Assembly: GCA_965649825.1 (NCBI GenBank)
Contig: OZ287713.1
Coordinates: 1-64,000 of the forward strand
Origin: Penicillus capitatus
Lineage: Eukaryota; Chlorophyta
Length of the DNA: 64,000 nt
Reading direction: 5' to 3'
Positions 1-11,369 of the stretch are shown here, piece after piece. The notes beneath the pieces are model-generated. The model saw only the letters and a list, made by a program, of their open reading frames with translations. It was not told where the DNA came from and ran no database searches. Both the position numbers and the translations under genes were made by a program. The stretch's first letter is position 1; every line of letters begins with the position of its first letter.

Positions 1-3000
1 AACCATTTTTCATAACAATTAAATCACTGCTAATTTAATCCCTTCAATAACTGTTTTATCTTTCGGTAGATTTTAAGGATCTTGAATTCTTCTCATTTAT
101 CTTAAACTTCTCAGAAATTAATCAGTTATAATATAATAGAATATTATAATCAATGAAGTGGACAAATACATTCACTGAATTGATTTTAACTTAGGGTTGC
201 ACCAAGAGTACATAAATAAAAAGTATAAAAAACGAGTAATTTATATTAAAACTCATCTGTTAATACTGTTGTACTAATAAAAGAAAAATAATTATTTTTT
301 TTTGATAATTTCTAAAGTAGTACGATTTCTTGGGATCTTCTTTGGAGTTTTAGTCACTCGTACAAGTATTGGGAAGTTACCGCAAATCTTTTTGAAATTG
401 CAGTTGCTGAAATAATCATTTTGCAGTGTTTAGTACGATTTAGTACTTTACAGAAGGGTTTTAATTTTAGGAAAACTATTTTTTTATTGAAGACGGTCGG
501 AGTTAAACTGCTTTAATCACCCAATCGATAGTTCGATTGCAAATGCAACATATGAGCACAATTATTATCAATGAACTCTTTGTTGAGTCTGGCCAAATAG
601 GTTACACCAAACATGAATACGCTTTCAAAACAACCACTTTATCAAGCTTTCGCCTATTGATAGATAATTGACAAACAAATTAATTGAGATAATTTTATAT
701 GTGCGATAGAGCGAGTTTTTTGTTTGACTAAGGTTACATAAGTGCACAAATCAAAAGTATTTGATTAATTCTGAACAGTGTGAAAGATGGCACTCTAGGT
801 GAAGTATATCATTATCAGAAACAAACGGGAGTGATAGTTAATCTGTGAAAGAATTGAATTGGTTTTAGTCAGAAATCAGGGTGTAGTTGCAATAAACGCA
901 CAGGTAAGTGTATATTATTATTATTATTACAACGATGCGGCGGTCGTTTTTCGACATAAAATAAAAAAGGAATGGAAATTTTGCAGTACACCAAACAGCA
1001 AACTCAACCCAATACTTATACTATTTCTTTATACAGGGTTGGGAGGGAGTAACGGATAATCACCATAAGTTTTGTCAGTACACAAACATTTTTTAAATGC
1101 TCCAAGAAAAGATTTTGCTGTTTACGTAAAATAGGTGCCATTTGTATATGTTTTATCAACGATTATTTTTAAATGTCATTCTATTTTTTTGGGTTTTCTG
1201 ATTTAAGTATTTTTTTCAATAGTTTAAACTTCATGTAGGTTTGACAGAAAAAATTAAAATTTAAATCAAACCACTAATAAAGCGAAAAATGAATGTTTTT
1301 TCGGAATTTTTATATACCAAAGAAGAATTTTGGAAACTTTACAATGAACTGACATCGATGGATATATGATCTGACTAAAAAGGCCTCTCTTAAAATAAAA
1401 ATTTTCTGAAATTATAAGAAAAAACAATAATTATTTCCCTTTGTTTATTACTGCATGGTATTATTAGATAGTTCTAATAAATACGATTAATAGTATATGT
1501 CCCACCCATGTTTTCCATGTGAGAGTAGAAACGTGCACTATACACGTGTACCCTTACCGTTTTCATGTTGAAGAATGCAAAAATAATCAACGGGGATGAT
1601 GCAATTAGGGACATTATTATATTCTTCGCAGAAATCCAGAAGAGTATTAGTGCATTTACTTGGCACTTTTCTAAATTTGTAAATTTCACGCCATTACGTT
1701 TGTAATCGAATTCTGAACAACTTTCAAAATGTCCGCCTGTCTGTCCGTCCGTCACGTTTCTTGTAAGCACGATAACTGAAGAAGCAAACATCCGATTGTA
1801 TTGACTGTAGCTTAGTGTTAGTTAGAGGAAGAACTCTATTGTTTTTGAACAAAATCGGTCGGTAAATAAAAAAGTTATGAAATATTTTAAATAAAAAATG
1901 TACAAGAAAAGTTACAACTTTTAATAAAATTCTACAAAAACAAAAATACCGCATGGTATTAACTTGCGTTTCGCCAATCAAGCAGGAATCATCAGGAAGT
2001 GGTAAAAATTACAAGTGAACAATTATATCTAAAAAAATTAACTTATTTTCGAAAGAACTGCGAATTGGGTACTCAATAAAATGTTCAACAACTTTAGGTA
2101 TATAAAAACTTTCAGCGAAATGTGTAATACGTTACATTTAGTTTTTTAGTGTTGTTGGTATGAGTTGAGTTAGTATGAAAAATTTCAGAGTTATATTACA
2201 GTAGTACGTGGATGGTCAATATCTCCTAACTGTCTGAAATTTGGAAATGAGATAAAAATTGTTAGAGATCAAGAGACCTAAAATTACATTTAAATATACA
2301 GGGTGTATTTTATAGTGGTGGCAAGTAAGGACTCTGGGTTTTTAAAGAGAACACTCAACATTTTTATATAGTTGTACTTGACACTTAATTTGTAAAATAT
2401 GTAACATTGTATGTTATTGTGTTTACATGAAACGGTCTACAACACATACAGACAGATACTTTTATTCAATATTAGGGTTCAGCATCTTCTAAAACGGACT
2501 TAACTATAACATTTTTTTCTACGATGAATATTAAAAATTTTTGTGCGGTCATAATAAGCCTGTCTAATTAAATCAAAGAGGTCTGATAAACTGTAGAACT
2601 GCGAAATCCCCATCACAATAGGTTCACTGATTCTCAAGTTAGTGCGTTTATACAGGAAGACAATCCGACACAGTGACACTTCCTTTGATATTATGCAGTG
2701 ATGAAATTAAACTTCTCCGAAATTTTCAACAGAATTTCTGAAGGAATTCTTGATATTACGTTTTACATTGAAACCATAACCCGAACGTGTAAAAAATTTC
2801 ACATCCTGGTCTACGATTTACGTAAACGTCGGTCCAAATTTCCCCCTTGTCTTATAAGATTACGTGCATTTAGACATTCAGCAAACCGAATAAAATTAAA
2901 TGTATAAGCATATTAAACCAAATTGTCAATGACAAGTTCAAGACTAATTAAAAAAATGTTCATGGTTGAACGGTGGAATGTAAGCAGAATAGCGAATGAG

Positions 3001-3985
3001 TATTTTTCTATAAAAACGCTTTGTTTTTTTTCTCAAAACAAATTAAACGGAATTAATAAATGTATTATTTTAATAAGAGCAAGGGCTAATGCTTTTTAAT
3101 TTATGTTTTTATAATACGCAAACTACTCGTTAGCAGTTAGGTATTGTGGATAAAACATGAAACTGAGGATGATGTGTTTTTATTTTTTTATCGATTTAAA
3201 GTCAGAAAATTAATAGCTAGAATATTAATGAGATGTTTTCTATCAATAAATTCTTCTCTTAATTATTTTTTTAATACATCGATACTTGAATTGTACATTT
3301 GAAAAGTGTCTTACAATTTGAGCCAACAGAAGTGGTAATATTTTCCTTTTTTCAATTTTAAAATTTATTGTTATAAACAAATCAACATTCCTTTTTGGCT
3401 TTTTCACTAAAACGAAAAGTAGAAGCATACCTTAATAGTACTATAGTTTCAAAAATAAATAAAAAATGTTTACTTGGAATGAAAATTGTAACCTTTAACA
3501 TTTTAATTGTTTATTAGTAAACAAATTGATATTTCGACAAAAAAAATTCGTTAGTTTACTTTATAGACCCTGTACTAATATAATTTTATTAACATAAGGG
3601 AACATTTTTTCTTTACAAATAATGAACAATTTTTGCTATTTTCGATTATTTTATCAAATTTTGCTTTTAATCAATCACAATTAATGTAAATCTAGACTAT
3701 ATATGAAATTTGTATGTATATCCAAATCCTGATAAACAATTTTCAGAGGGTGAGGTATGCAGTTCAAAAACATGTCTTTCCCATTCTAGCTCTCTTAAAA
3801 TTTCTTATCGTTTTCATTTTCTACTTTCCTTACTTACATAAGGGAAGAATTGTAATTGAAAAAATCACTCTACGAGATTTCTTCAGAATTTTATATTGCG
3901 GACTATGTAGATTCCGAAAATAATGGTCTTTCAATTTCGCCAATCTGTCTCTTTGTCTGTCTGTTGCCGCTACAACTCAAACATT
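1..3985. other. AT-rich, gene-poor segment of different composition
   Basis: This stretch is visibly much richer in A and T than the rest of the window, and the change is abrupt near 3,960-3,990. Open frames are all short (under about 115 codons), low in complexity and match nothing I recognise. Two places read like insect or crustacean repeat DNA: pieces beginning ACAGGG near 1,034 and 2,299, and runs of CTGTCTGTCCGTCCGTC type near 1,735-1,755 and 3,945-3,965. I see no gene, tRNA or rRNA. Either this is a real AT-rich repeat block, or host or contaminant DNA joined to the protist-like contig. The composition is seen directly; the arthropod likeness is an impression only. Confidence 0.6.
911..930. 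repeat. ATT trinucleotide microsatellite
   Basis: About six uninterrupted units of an ATT/TAT triplet inside the AT-rich segment. It makes a run of tyrosines in one open frame, which is not evidence for a gene. Confidence 0.8.
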
Positions 3986-4260
3986 ATTTGACGGATGCCC
4001 CTGGGGGTGACCCGAGATGCCAGCCTTCTTCACGTTTCCCTATCCTTGATGATCGATTTGGAGCTTCTTACTTGCTCGCCCTGAAGGTGCCATATCCTTT
4101 AGCCCCGTTTTCCAATACGACGGCCGATCCTGGCGGGACAAATCGGCGCCGTCATGGATCGAATGCTCCGCCGCGGTCCCACCCACCAACTTCAGTCTGA
4201 ATTTCAAGACCCCATGCGTCGTCTCAACGGCAAACGGCTTCCTCTCCATGCGCCTTATCT
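3986..4260. repeat. Dispersed repeat, copy 1
   Basis: This sequence matches 28,085-28,345 along its length with many substitutions and small gaps. Shared landmarks are the phrases around GATCGATT, TCCAAT, GTGGATCG/ATGGATCG plus ATGCTCC, and the CGTCTCA block. It begins right where the AT-rich segment ends. It could be a diverged fragment of a transposable element. A 194-codon open frame crosses it (4,154-4,738), but the other copy does not keep the frame. Confidence 0.6.
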
Positions 4261-4707
4261 ACCGTCGGCTCTGGACACATCCGAGCGCCGAGGCGGATCT
4301 TGGCGTCCTTTGTGTCTTGCGCATTGCTTTGAGTCTTCTGCTTTGCTGACGATTGCGAAAAGGCGAGACATCGCTGCACAGCTCGTCGGCTTCGTTTATG
4401 TACTTTCTCTCCTGCGAACGAACCGTTACGGCGCCGGCGACGACGTCGTCGACATTAAACGCGTCGTTTCACTGCGACAACGCAGTCAGCGTACGAAAGA
4501 AGAACAGTTGACAGTGAGCTTCGCGACAATGAGCTTCGCAGAGGAAATCTGCCCAGATAGAACGCGTGCTGAATTCAACGACGCGTTCATTCCTTCGATA
4601 CCAAACACTGAGTGCCTTTCTTTTTCTCAAACGCTGCGGCTTCCTTGCGTTCGGAACCCCTCGCAGTTCGCAGTCTATCCGTCGGCTCTCAGAAGGAGCC
4701 AGCCCCC

Positions 4708-7306
4708 ATGTTGCTTGGCACGCGACGGGCCACTGTAGTCCTTCTGGCTTTCATAGCTTCATCGGTCGAAATTCAGGATACGCTATCCCTTCTTGAAGAA
4801 TGGAGTGCGCGCATGTTCTCAGTAGGAGATGAAATAGCTGTCCGGCTGACCGCCACAAACGTCAAGGACAAGGACTGCTGTCCATGCAGTCACAATGCCT
4901 GTGGCGTGCCGCCGCCGGATTCCAAAATGGAGTGTCTCTATTCAAACCAGACGGGATTACCCGACTGCGGTGTTCCCAGTTGCGGCCACACGAGAGTCCG
5001 TTCACTCAACCCATTCGATACGGATCCATGATCGACGTTGTGTTGTCGAGCAGCTCAATATGCAGCAAGCTTATGTGCAAACGCCGCCTTCCGCAATGAC
5101 GGGTTCCTATGTCAATGAAATCAAGAGAGACATCTGTCTGACATCGGTCGGTACCTTTCATTGGAAATGACAATAGACTCACGATGAGTTGTGCAGGGTC
5201 TGGGAGAAACGCTCAAAAAAGCCCGCAACCACACTAAAGGCTTTGTTCCCTGGACTTACTTCGGTGCATCTGAAACGGGAGTCTTCACGTAATGAACCGT
5301 TGGCCTTTGTGGGTTCGTCATGGATCGTTCGTTCATTGATTCTCAGGAGTTGGCCAGGAATGCCTCGGGAGCAAGAAGGTGACGGAGTATGTCGTTCCTA
5401 CGATCCCGTAACCCATCTTCCGATGACTAATCCTTACAACAGGTGTGCGCTTAGAGAGTTCGGCCATGGTGGAGAAGAGCCGCATGGCATCCACGAAATA
5501 TCGTGATCCTTGTCGATCTGTCAAATTCGATGAAAGGCCTCGTTGAAGGAACGGCACTTGAAAAGTGGAATGTCACAGTGGACATCATTGTGCGTTTTTC
5601 GGAGACGTTATCAGCGGAAGACACCGTTCAGATCGTTGGCGTCGGGATGCAGTCTAAGGTGCTAATTGGACCGAATGCGACAATGCCTGCCACTGAGAGT
5701 TTCGTCGCGAGACTGACAAGACAGTTGAAAAAAGAAGAGCCATCTGAAGCTAAATCGGTTGTCGACTTTGGCAAGGCAATCGAGCGAGCTTTAGAGTTGT
5801 TGATCGCCAACCGTAGTCCCAGAATCGCAAAATGCGAAAATGTACCGCTTTTCTCTTGCTTCTCTCTGGTGTTGTGACCGTCGTTCAGCACATTCTCCTG
5901 TTCTCGGACAGAAGGGACTGCAGTCACTCGATTGAGCAAGCCTGTGCGTCGAAGATTTACGTGAGCGAGGGAGGAATATCTGCTTCCCAGCCAACCAACG
6001 CAACGATTGGCGTTGTGGAGGATATCATCGACAGATATACCGGGAGTTGGAAAAGAACGAAAGTCGTTCTCTTTACTTACTCCCTTTCTGCCAAACCCAA
6101 CGGCCTGCTGAGTCAGTTAGCCTGTCGCCTAGACGGAATTCACGTCGATCTAGAGAAGGAGCTTCAAAAAGGTCGGCGCCGATCATTTTAAAGATCTTCT
6201 CCACTGCCTGTCATCGTTCAGGAATTCTGGATCCCTTGCAGTTAATGCGAAAGTACTTTCTCAGATCTGCCATGTCCATTGCCAAATCGTTTCGAGAACC
6301 AAAGATTTCTGTCAGCGATTTCTATGATGACGACATGGGGTTGGGCACAGTGAATACATTTGCAATGCCAGTCCTCTATCAGCCGAATGCCAAATGCCCA
6401 GCCATCCACTACGGCGTCGTTGGAGTCGACATGCGGAAGCAAGATTATGAAGATCGCGATATCTTTTCAGACTCCCTAGATTTTGAGGATGATATGAAAC
6501 ACTGGAACTACCGTCTCACAGAATGCCAGTCGGCGTCGGTCGATAAATGCCATATGCAGGTTCTGAGAGGAGAAGAGGCGCAGTGTGTCTACTCCATAAG
6601 AGATCCAAAAAGCGGAGAATGCTACCGGTTTAACGAACGTATATACTATGTCGAAGATGACGCGCTCAGGAGTTTCTATGATGCTACACAGTTTTGCCTC
6701 GACCTGGGAGGACAGCTGATTGCTCCACAAGATCCCAAAGAAAGACAGTTCCTCGCAACATTGATTCCTCCAGATGGAAGTTGGATCGATATCGTCATGG
6801 ACGACGATAACGTCACCTATATATGGCTGGATGGTCAACCGGTTTTTGACGAAAAGGAAGGAAAGAGAATTGCTCGTGTGTGTGACTTTCCGTTTCCTTC
6901 TGCTGCATTTTACATGGATCCTCGAAACTACAGAGATAATTTCCAATGCGTGCAACCAATCAGAAGTCTGGCTACTGTCTGCCAGTTTGACTCGGAGAAG
7001 ATACCGTCCTTTTGCAAAGTCTCTGATGTGTGATTGCTTCTTCGCAGATGAAGAAATCGCTTTACGTCTGTTTAGGAAATCGTGTCGGTTACGGAGGAGG
7101 ATTTTAAGGATACCATTCATACTTGTGGAATGGAAGACTGTCTCTTGACAACTCGAGGATATGAAAAATACACAAACATGCGAGAGAGCGAGATACTTTG
7201 CAATGCAAGATTGGCAACCACACGCAATTTCACACAAATCTCATGTTGCTCGACCGAAGAGCTGACCTCAAGGTGCGGAGGACACAAGGGCGAACGAGAG
7301 CTTTAG
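4708..7306 (+). CDS. Secreted VWA-Cache-C-type-lectin protein (alpha2-delta-like)
   Basis: Multi-exon gene. The start at 4708 opens a signal peptide (MLLGTRRATVVLLAFIAS). A VWA_N-like segment with WTYFGASETGVF and YDP-RVRPWW leads into a von Willebrand A domain (IVILVDLSNSMKG, a MIDAS-like DxSxS), then a Cache-like region ending near YGVVGVDM. Near the C-terminus is a C-type lectin-like domain (CYRF, a central FCLDLGGQLIAP, WIDI, then VCQF). Introns fixed by protein continuity are 5289-5346, 5408-5454, 5842-5888, 6172-6221 and 7019-7075; one or two more between 4,960 and 5,210 are not resolved. VWA plus Cache is the layout of voltage-gated calcium channel alpha2-delta and CACHD1 proteins. The added lectin domain is unusual. 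I see no clear C-terminal membrane anchor. Role inferred: extracellular ligand sensing or adhesion. Confident in the domains, not in exon 1-3 borders. Confidence 0.75.
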
Positions 7307-7486
7307 CGAATTCGATTTGTTGTCCGATCTTCAGTACGCCGTTCATACAGACTTAATCATTAACGACCGATTCATTCTTTAGAACAGAGCGGTCCGACCA
7401 TCGCGCCATGTTGCAGAAGCGAGTGTTCGTTAGTGATTACATGCAACTAGATAAGAACAGCCGGGTGTCATATGCAAAGCATGTGT

Positions 7487-8911
7487 TTAAGACAATGAAC
7501 TCTGCTCTGACAGAGGCTTCTCCAGGCAGATGTCCAGGATATCATCCAATGCTGCGGTCTTCTCTCGGGGTTTTCCTCTCTCACGGCCGCGCGCCGCCTC
7601 AATTTCTTGCAGCTTCATCCAGTTGGAGAAGTCAACATACCGCACCTGTTCTCTGGCCAGAATCTCAGGGAGAGAAGGAGTAGAGTTTGGAGCTTTTGCT
7701 AGGAGTTCTGCCCTATCTTCATGCACGGCGTCTGCCACGTCTTCGGCATCGATAATGTTGGTGCCGATGATGCCAGTTGCTCCGCGTTTGATCCAACCAG
7801 AAACGTACACTCCTCGGACGATCTCCTCCGTCGAGGGATCAAACACCCGTCCGTCCTTGCTCGGCACAATTCCGCGGTCCTCATCAAACGGAACGCCTTC
7901 GATCCGAGCGGCAACGGTGCCAATGCAGGTGATCAACATGTCCACATCGAGCCTCTCCATTTCGCCAAATGGATCCTCCGATGTGTCCTGCAAGGTCAAG
8001 CCTTGGATTTCCGAATGATCATTGAGGTGGATTTGCTGAATCGGTCTGCTGAACTTGAAGTGGAGCGTTCGGTCGAAGGGGTCTTCGTTGTACTCTGCTT
8101 CTCGAGCCTTCTCCAGAGAATCTTTAAAAATGTCGATCACTCTCTTTCGACTCCTTTCCTTTCGAACAACCTTCGCATCCTTGAGAGATATCTTCAGATC
8201 CAAAGGCGACAGAGGACATCTGGTTCGTGGCAGATTCATAATCTCTCTGAGTTCCTTAGGTGTGAACTTCACGTGTGCCACATTCCTCCGAGCAATGATA
8301 TGGACATCTTTGACAGAAGATGCCTCCAATGCTGCGATAGCGTGGGAAGCCATGTCGGTCGATGCAAAGGCGCTTGCAGGTTTCAGCAATATCCTTGCAC
8401 AGTCCAATGCCACATTTCCGGCACCTACGATTGCTACAGAACGGACACCCGAGAGATCGACATCGAGATGTCGGCCGTCGGGATGTCCATTGTACCACCA
8501 GACAAACTCCCGAGCACTCCATATCCCTCTGCCATTTTCACCTTCGACTCCGAGTTTGCGGTCCAACTCGGCACCGCATGCCAGTATGACGCCGTGATAA
8601 ATCTCCAGTAGCTGAGCTAGGCGGATGTTTCGACCAAGATGAACGTTTCCAAAGAAACGGCAGTGATCTTGACGCAGGACCCGCATGAAACCATTGCGGA
8701 CGTTCTTTGTCGCCGGGTGATCTGGCGCGACGCCCGTCTCGACGAGGCCAAAAGGAAAAGGAAGGCGGTCGAGGACGTCGATCTGGATCGGCGAACCGCG
8801 GCTTCGCCGAATAAGACGTTCGGCTGTGTAGAGACCAGCAGGTCCAGCGCCGACAATGCACACCTTCAGTAATGGCGAGGCTGCCCAGCAGCACCGCACG
8901 GCACGACGCAT
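7487..8911 (-). CDS. FDXR: NADPH:adrenodoxin (ferredoxin) oxidoreductase
   Basis: Single-exon gene of 474 codons. The protein passes electrons from NADPH through FAD to a mitochondrial ferredoxin, for Fe-S cluster assembly and heme or steroid chemistry. A short arginine-rich leader (MRRAVRCCWAASPLLK) fits mitochondrial import. The FAD-binding VCIVGAGPAGLYTAE motif is near residue 18. PFPFGLVETGVAPDH and the NADPH-binding VAIVGAGNVALDCAR are typical of the family. The end carries the conserved GWIKRGATGIIGTN. Length matches the family (about 460-500). It is unusual here in having no intron while nearly all neighbours have several. Confidence 0.95.
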   Translation of the reverse strand: MRRAVRCCWAASPLLKVCIVGAGPAGLYTAERLIRRSRGSPIQIDVLDRLPFPFGLVETGVAPDHPATKNVRNGFMRVLRQDHCRFFGNVHLGRNIRLAQLLEIYHGVILACGAELDRKLGVEGENGRGIWSAREFVWWYNGHPDGRHLDVDLSGVRSVAIVGAGNVALDCARILLKPASAFASTDMASHAIAALEASSVKDVHIIARRNVAHVKFTPKELREIMNLPRTRCPLSPLDLKISLKDAKVVRKERSRKRVIDIFKDSLEKAREAEYNEDPFDRTLHFKFSRPIQQIHLNDHSEIQGLTLQDTSEDPFGEMERLDVDMLITCIGTVAARIEGVPFDEDRGIVPSKDGRVFDPSTEEIVRGVYVSGWIKRGATGIIGTNIIDAEDVADAVHEDRAELLAKAPNSTPSLPEILAREQVRYVDFSNWMKLQEIEAARGRERGKPREKTAALDDILDICLEKPLSEQSSLS

Positions 8912-10077
8912 TCAACGACGTCTGTCACTTCAAGGATCCGGAGAATCGCTCCTACGGGTCGTTGCTCCCATCGACGAACACTGTTTAAGTCGACACGCGC
9001 TCAGCATAGAAAAAGACACTGATGGCGGCCTCACTTCGTCACAGCTAGGCGCGCCTTAGCGCGGAGTGACTCGTAGATGAAGGTCTCTTCTGGATTCCGC
9101 TTCTGTTTACGACATTGATCAGATCCATGCAATTCAGATACATCTGAGCGTTTTCTGTTGTCTCCATTGATACAACGTCGATGGTTGCTCCAACCGTGCA
9201 AGTGGATTGTGTCCACGGTTAAGCACAGGAAAGAAGTCAGGAGCGTCCGCACTGCCAAGCCATGTTTTTCTGTGCTCAGTTTAACGCTACCTTCGAATCT
9301 GCGTGCTAGCGAAACCCAGGATGCTGTGTAATGTCTTCTCACCTCGGTAGCTGACAGCATGACAGCAGCACTTGTGACGACTACAGCTATTTTTGCCGCC
9401 TGTCAATACGCCGCCTGTCGTTTTTCGATAGAATACGTGTTCTCCGTAAGAAGAAGAACACTGCAGCGATTGAGAGGTCAGCGATTGAGAGGTAAGAACA
9501 CTAACGGCTGGCTTCTCATGGCGACGCAGAATATTCTCCACAGTTCCACAGAAGACGGATAGAATCTTTGGTCGGCAGAAAACCCTGGACGCGGAGGATG
9601 CGTTATTCGTGGTGATCGTTGATGTGTTTAATGTCCGCCGCACTTGCGTGGAGACGGACGGATATCAAAATTCTCGCGTCATGACTCTCATGTCTACACG
9701 GTACAAAGACACCTTCAGCGGTTCTTTACCATTTTGAGAACATCGAGTTGAAGGTCGTCATATTGCTGACGACGGCAGATATCAACACACAGCGACTCGT
9801 GTCTATTATCGCGGGCGGCTTCGCCCACAACACGCGAAGCTGCAGTACTTTGTCCAACCGTTGTTGAGAATGTCAGGATCATCCACTGGTTGATGTTCCC
9901 GTCGGTTAAGGCCGCGGTGCTGCTGCATCCATTCATTCGTCCGTTCTTAGATACCGTGTCTCGTCGCACTAAACGCCTTTTGCGTTCCAAGGGTACTTCA
10001 GCATATTGTCGAATCTCTGCGTAAGCGCCTTTCGCGGTTGCCAAACAATAACAGACTTCACTGTGCAACACAAGGTG
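8912..10077. other. Intergenic region without a recognisable gene
   Basis: About 1.1 kb between the reductase start and the next gene. Open frames on both strands (up to 244 codons at 9,715-10,449 minus) read as shadows or chance frames. A small tandem duplication of about 14 bp (GCGATTGAGAGGT) lies at 9,469-9,497. It should hold the promoters of the flanking genes, but I see no motif I can defend. Confidence 0.5.
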
Positions 10078-10999
10078 ATGGGAAATCACTCGTCGAGGCT
10101 TTTGGATGAAACGAAAGAGGGCGAGGAAGCGCCGCGTTTGTTGAAGGGTCGCCGAGCGACGAAGAAGATCAGCAAAATCACACTCTTCGTCATCATTGGA
10201 AGCAGTGCGGTTTTTGAAGTGAAGAGAACGCAAGAGACCCTTCCAGTTGAAGTGGCGGACGCTGGCAAGACGGCAGGCGATGGCACGACGCCGCGGAAAT
10301 CCGATATTCAAATTTCCGTTCGCCAGCTGCCCATCGATGGGAGTCCTATCGCGGAAGGTGAGATATAGTCGAGTGTGACGTCGAGATGATCCAATGAGTG
10401 ACACAGGTGTGATGACAACTGATGATTTGGCATCTATCAAACTGCACAAAGTTCGACAAAACTCTATTCATTCCTTCTCGCTGAACTTCGACCGAGAACG
10501 CGCTCGCTCGAAATCTCTCGATTTCGGAGAGGACCAACGCGTTGAGAATGGCGCTGGATGTCATGCTGCGGCCGACGAGACATATGTGGTGCTGAACTTG
10601 GATATCTGTGAAGAGGAGAATGCTGAAAATCCAGTTCAGCTGCATTTTGGGTACCAACCGGAGGCGGAATGCAAGCTGGCTTCGCATCAGGATACATACG
10701 ACGACGATGCCGATTCAAACTGTAGCGATTCTTCAAGTTTTGCCTTGCAGATTTCAAAACTCGCGGCCAGTGCGATTGAATCCGAAAACGAGACAGTGGA
10801 GAAATGGGGCGAGAAGCTGGCCAAGGCAATCGAGTCCAAGATTGGCCAACCGACATCTGTGGTGATAAAGAAAGCCAGTCGTAGCAAGACGAAGAAGAAA
10901 GGAGGCAAGCGAGGCAACCGCAAGGCCAAGAGAACATCAAGTCCGACTATTGAAGCTGCAGTCCCAGACGCCGCAGATTCCCAAGAGCACGAAGGATAG
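10078..10999 (+). CDS. Unknown protein, possibly N-myristoylated, with basic C-terminal tail
   Basis: Two exons joined across an intron of about 50 nt beginning GTGAGATATAG (near 10,360) and ending GACACAG (near 10,408); the junction keeps the frame. The start MGNHSSRLL has Gly2 and a serine at position 6, which fits N-myristoylation. The middle is acidic and serine-rich, and the end is strongly basic (KTKKKGGKRGNRKAKR) before an acidic last stretch. I do not recognise a domain. An upstream in-frame GTG would add 24 residues, but the MGN start is preferred. An AATAAA follows the stop at 11,090. Confidence 0.5.
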
Positions 11000-11089
11000 A
11001 GTGGTGATGGTGGTATATCTGTTCAAATGGAATGGTCTTCCCTTGCGGCACTGTCGTACAGCTGCACATATCTATCTATATATAAACTG

Positions 11090-11095
11090 AATAAA
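11090..11095 (+). terminator. Possible polyadenylation signal AATAAA
   Basis: AATAAA lies about 90 nt after the stop of the plus-strand gene ending at 10,999, in a short AT-rich stretch. Assigned by position only. Confidence 0.4.
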
Positions 11096-11369
11096 GTCCG
11101 GAGCGTTGGGTTCTGTTACCAAGAAAACGGCAATTCGCCTTTTTACGCATTGACTGCATTGTTGTCGTTGTTGCCCTAGAAATTCCAATCCTTATTCTTC
11201 CTTTCCTTGACATGCTCAATTTTGTAGCACACCATACGCTCGACGACAGAATGTGAACATATACTCTCTCATGCGACTCATGTTAAAAATAGATCCAGTG
11301 ACAAGGACTCTGATGCCAAAAGATACAGTTTGGCGCTCTGTAACATACCCGCACTCAGGGTTGCTTGCT

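Noticed and set aside
859-1059. Short ORF with a run of tyrosines as a gene
   Set aside because: The run is the ATT microsatellite read in one frame; there is no other coding signal in the AT-rich segment.
9715-10449. 244-codon minus-strand ORF as a gene
   Set aside because: It overlaps the better-supported plus-strand gene, has mixed composition and no recognisable motif.
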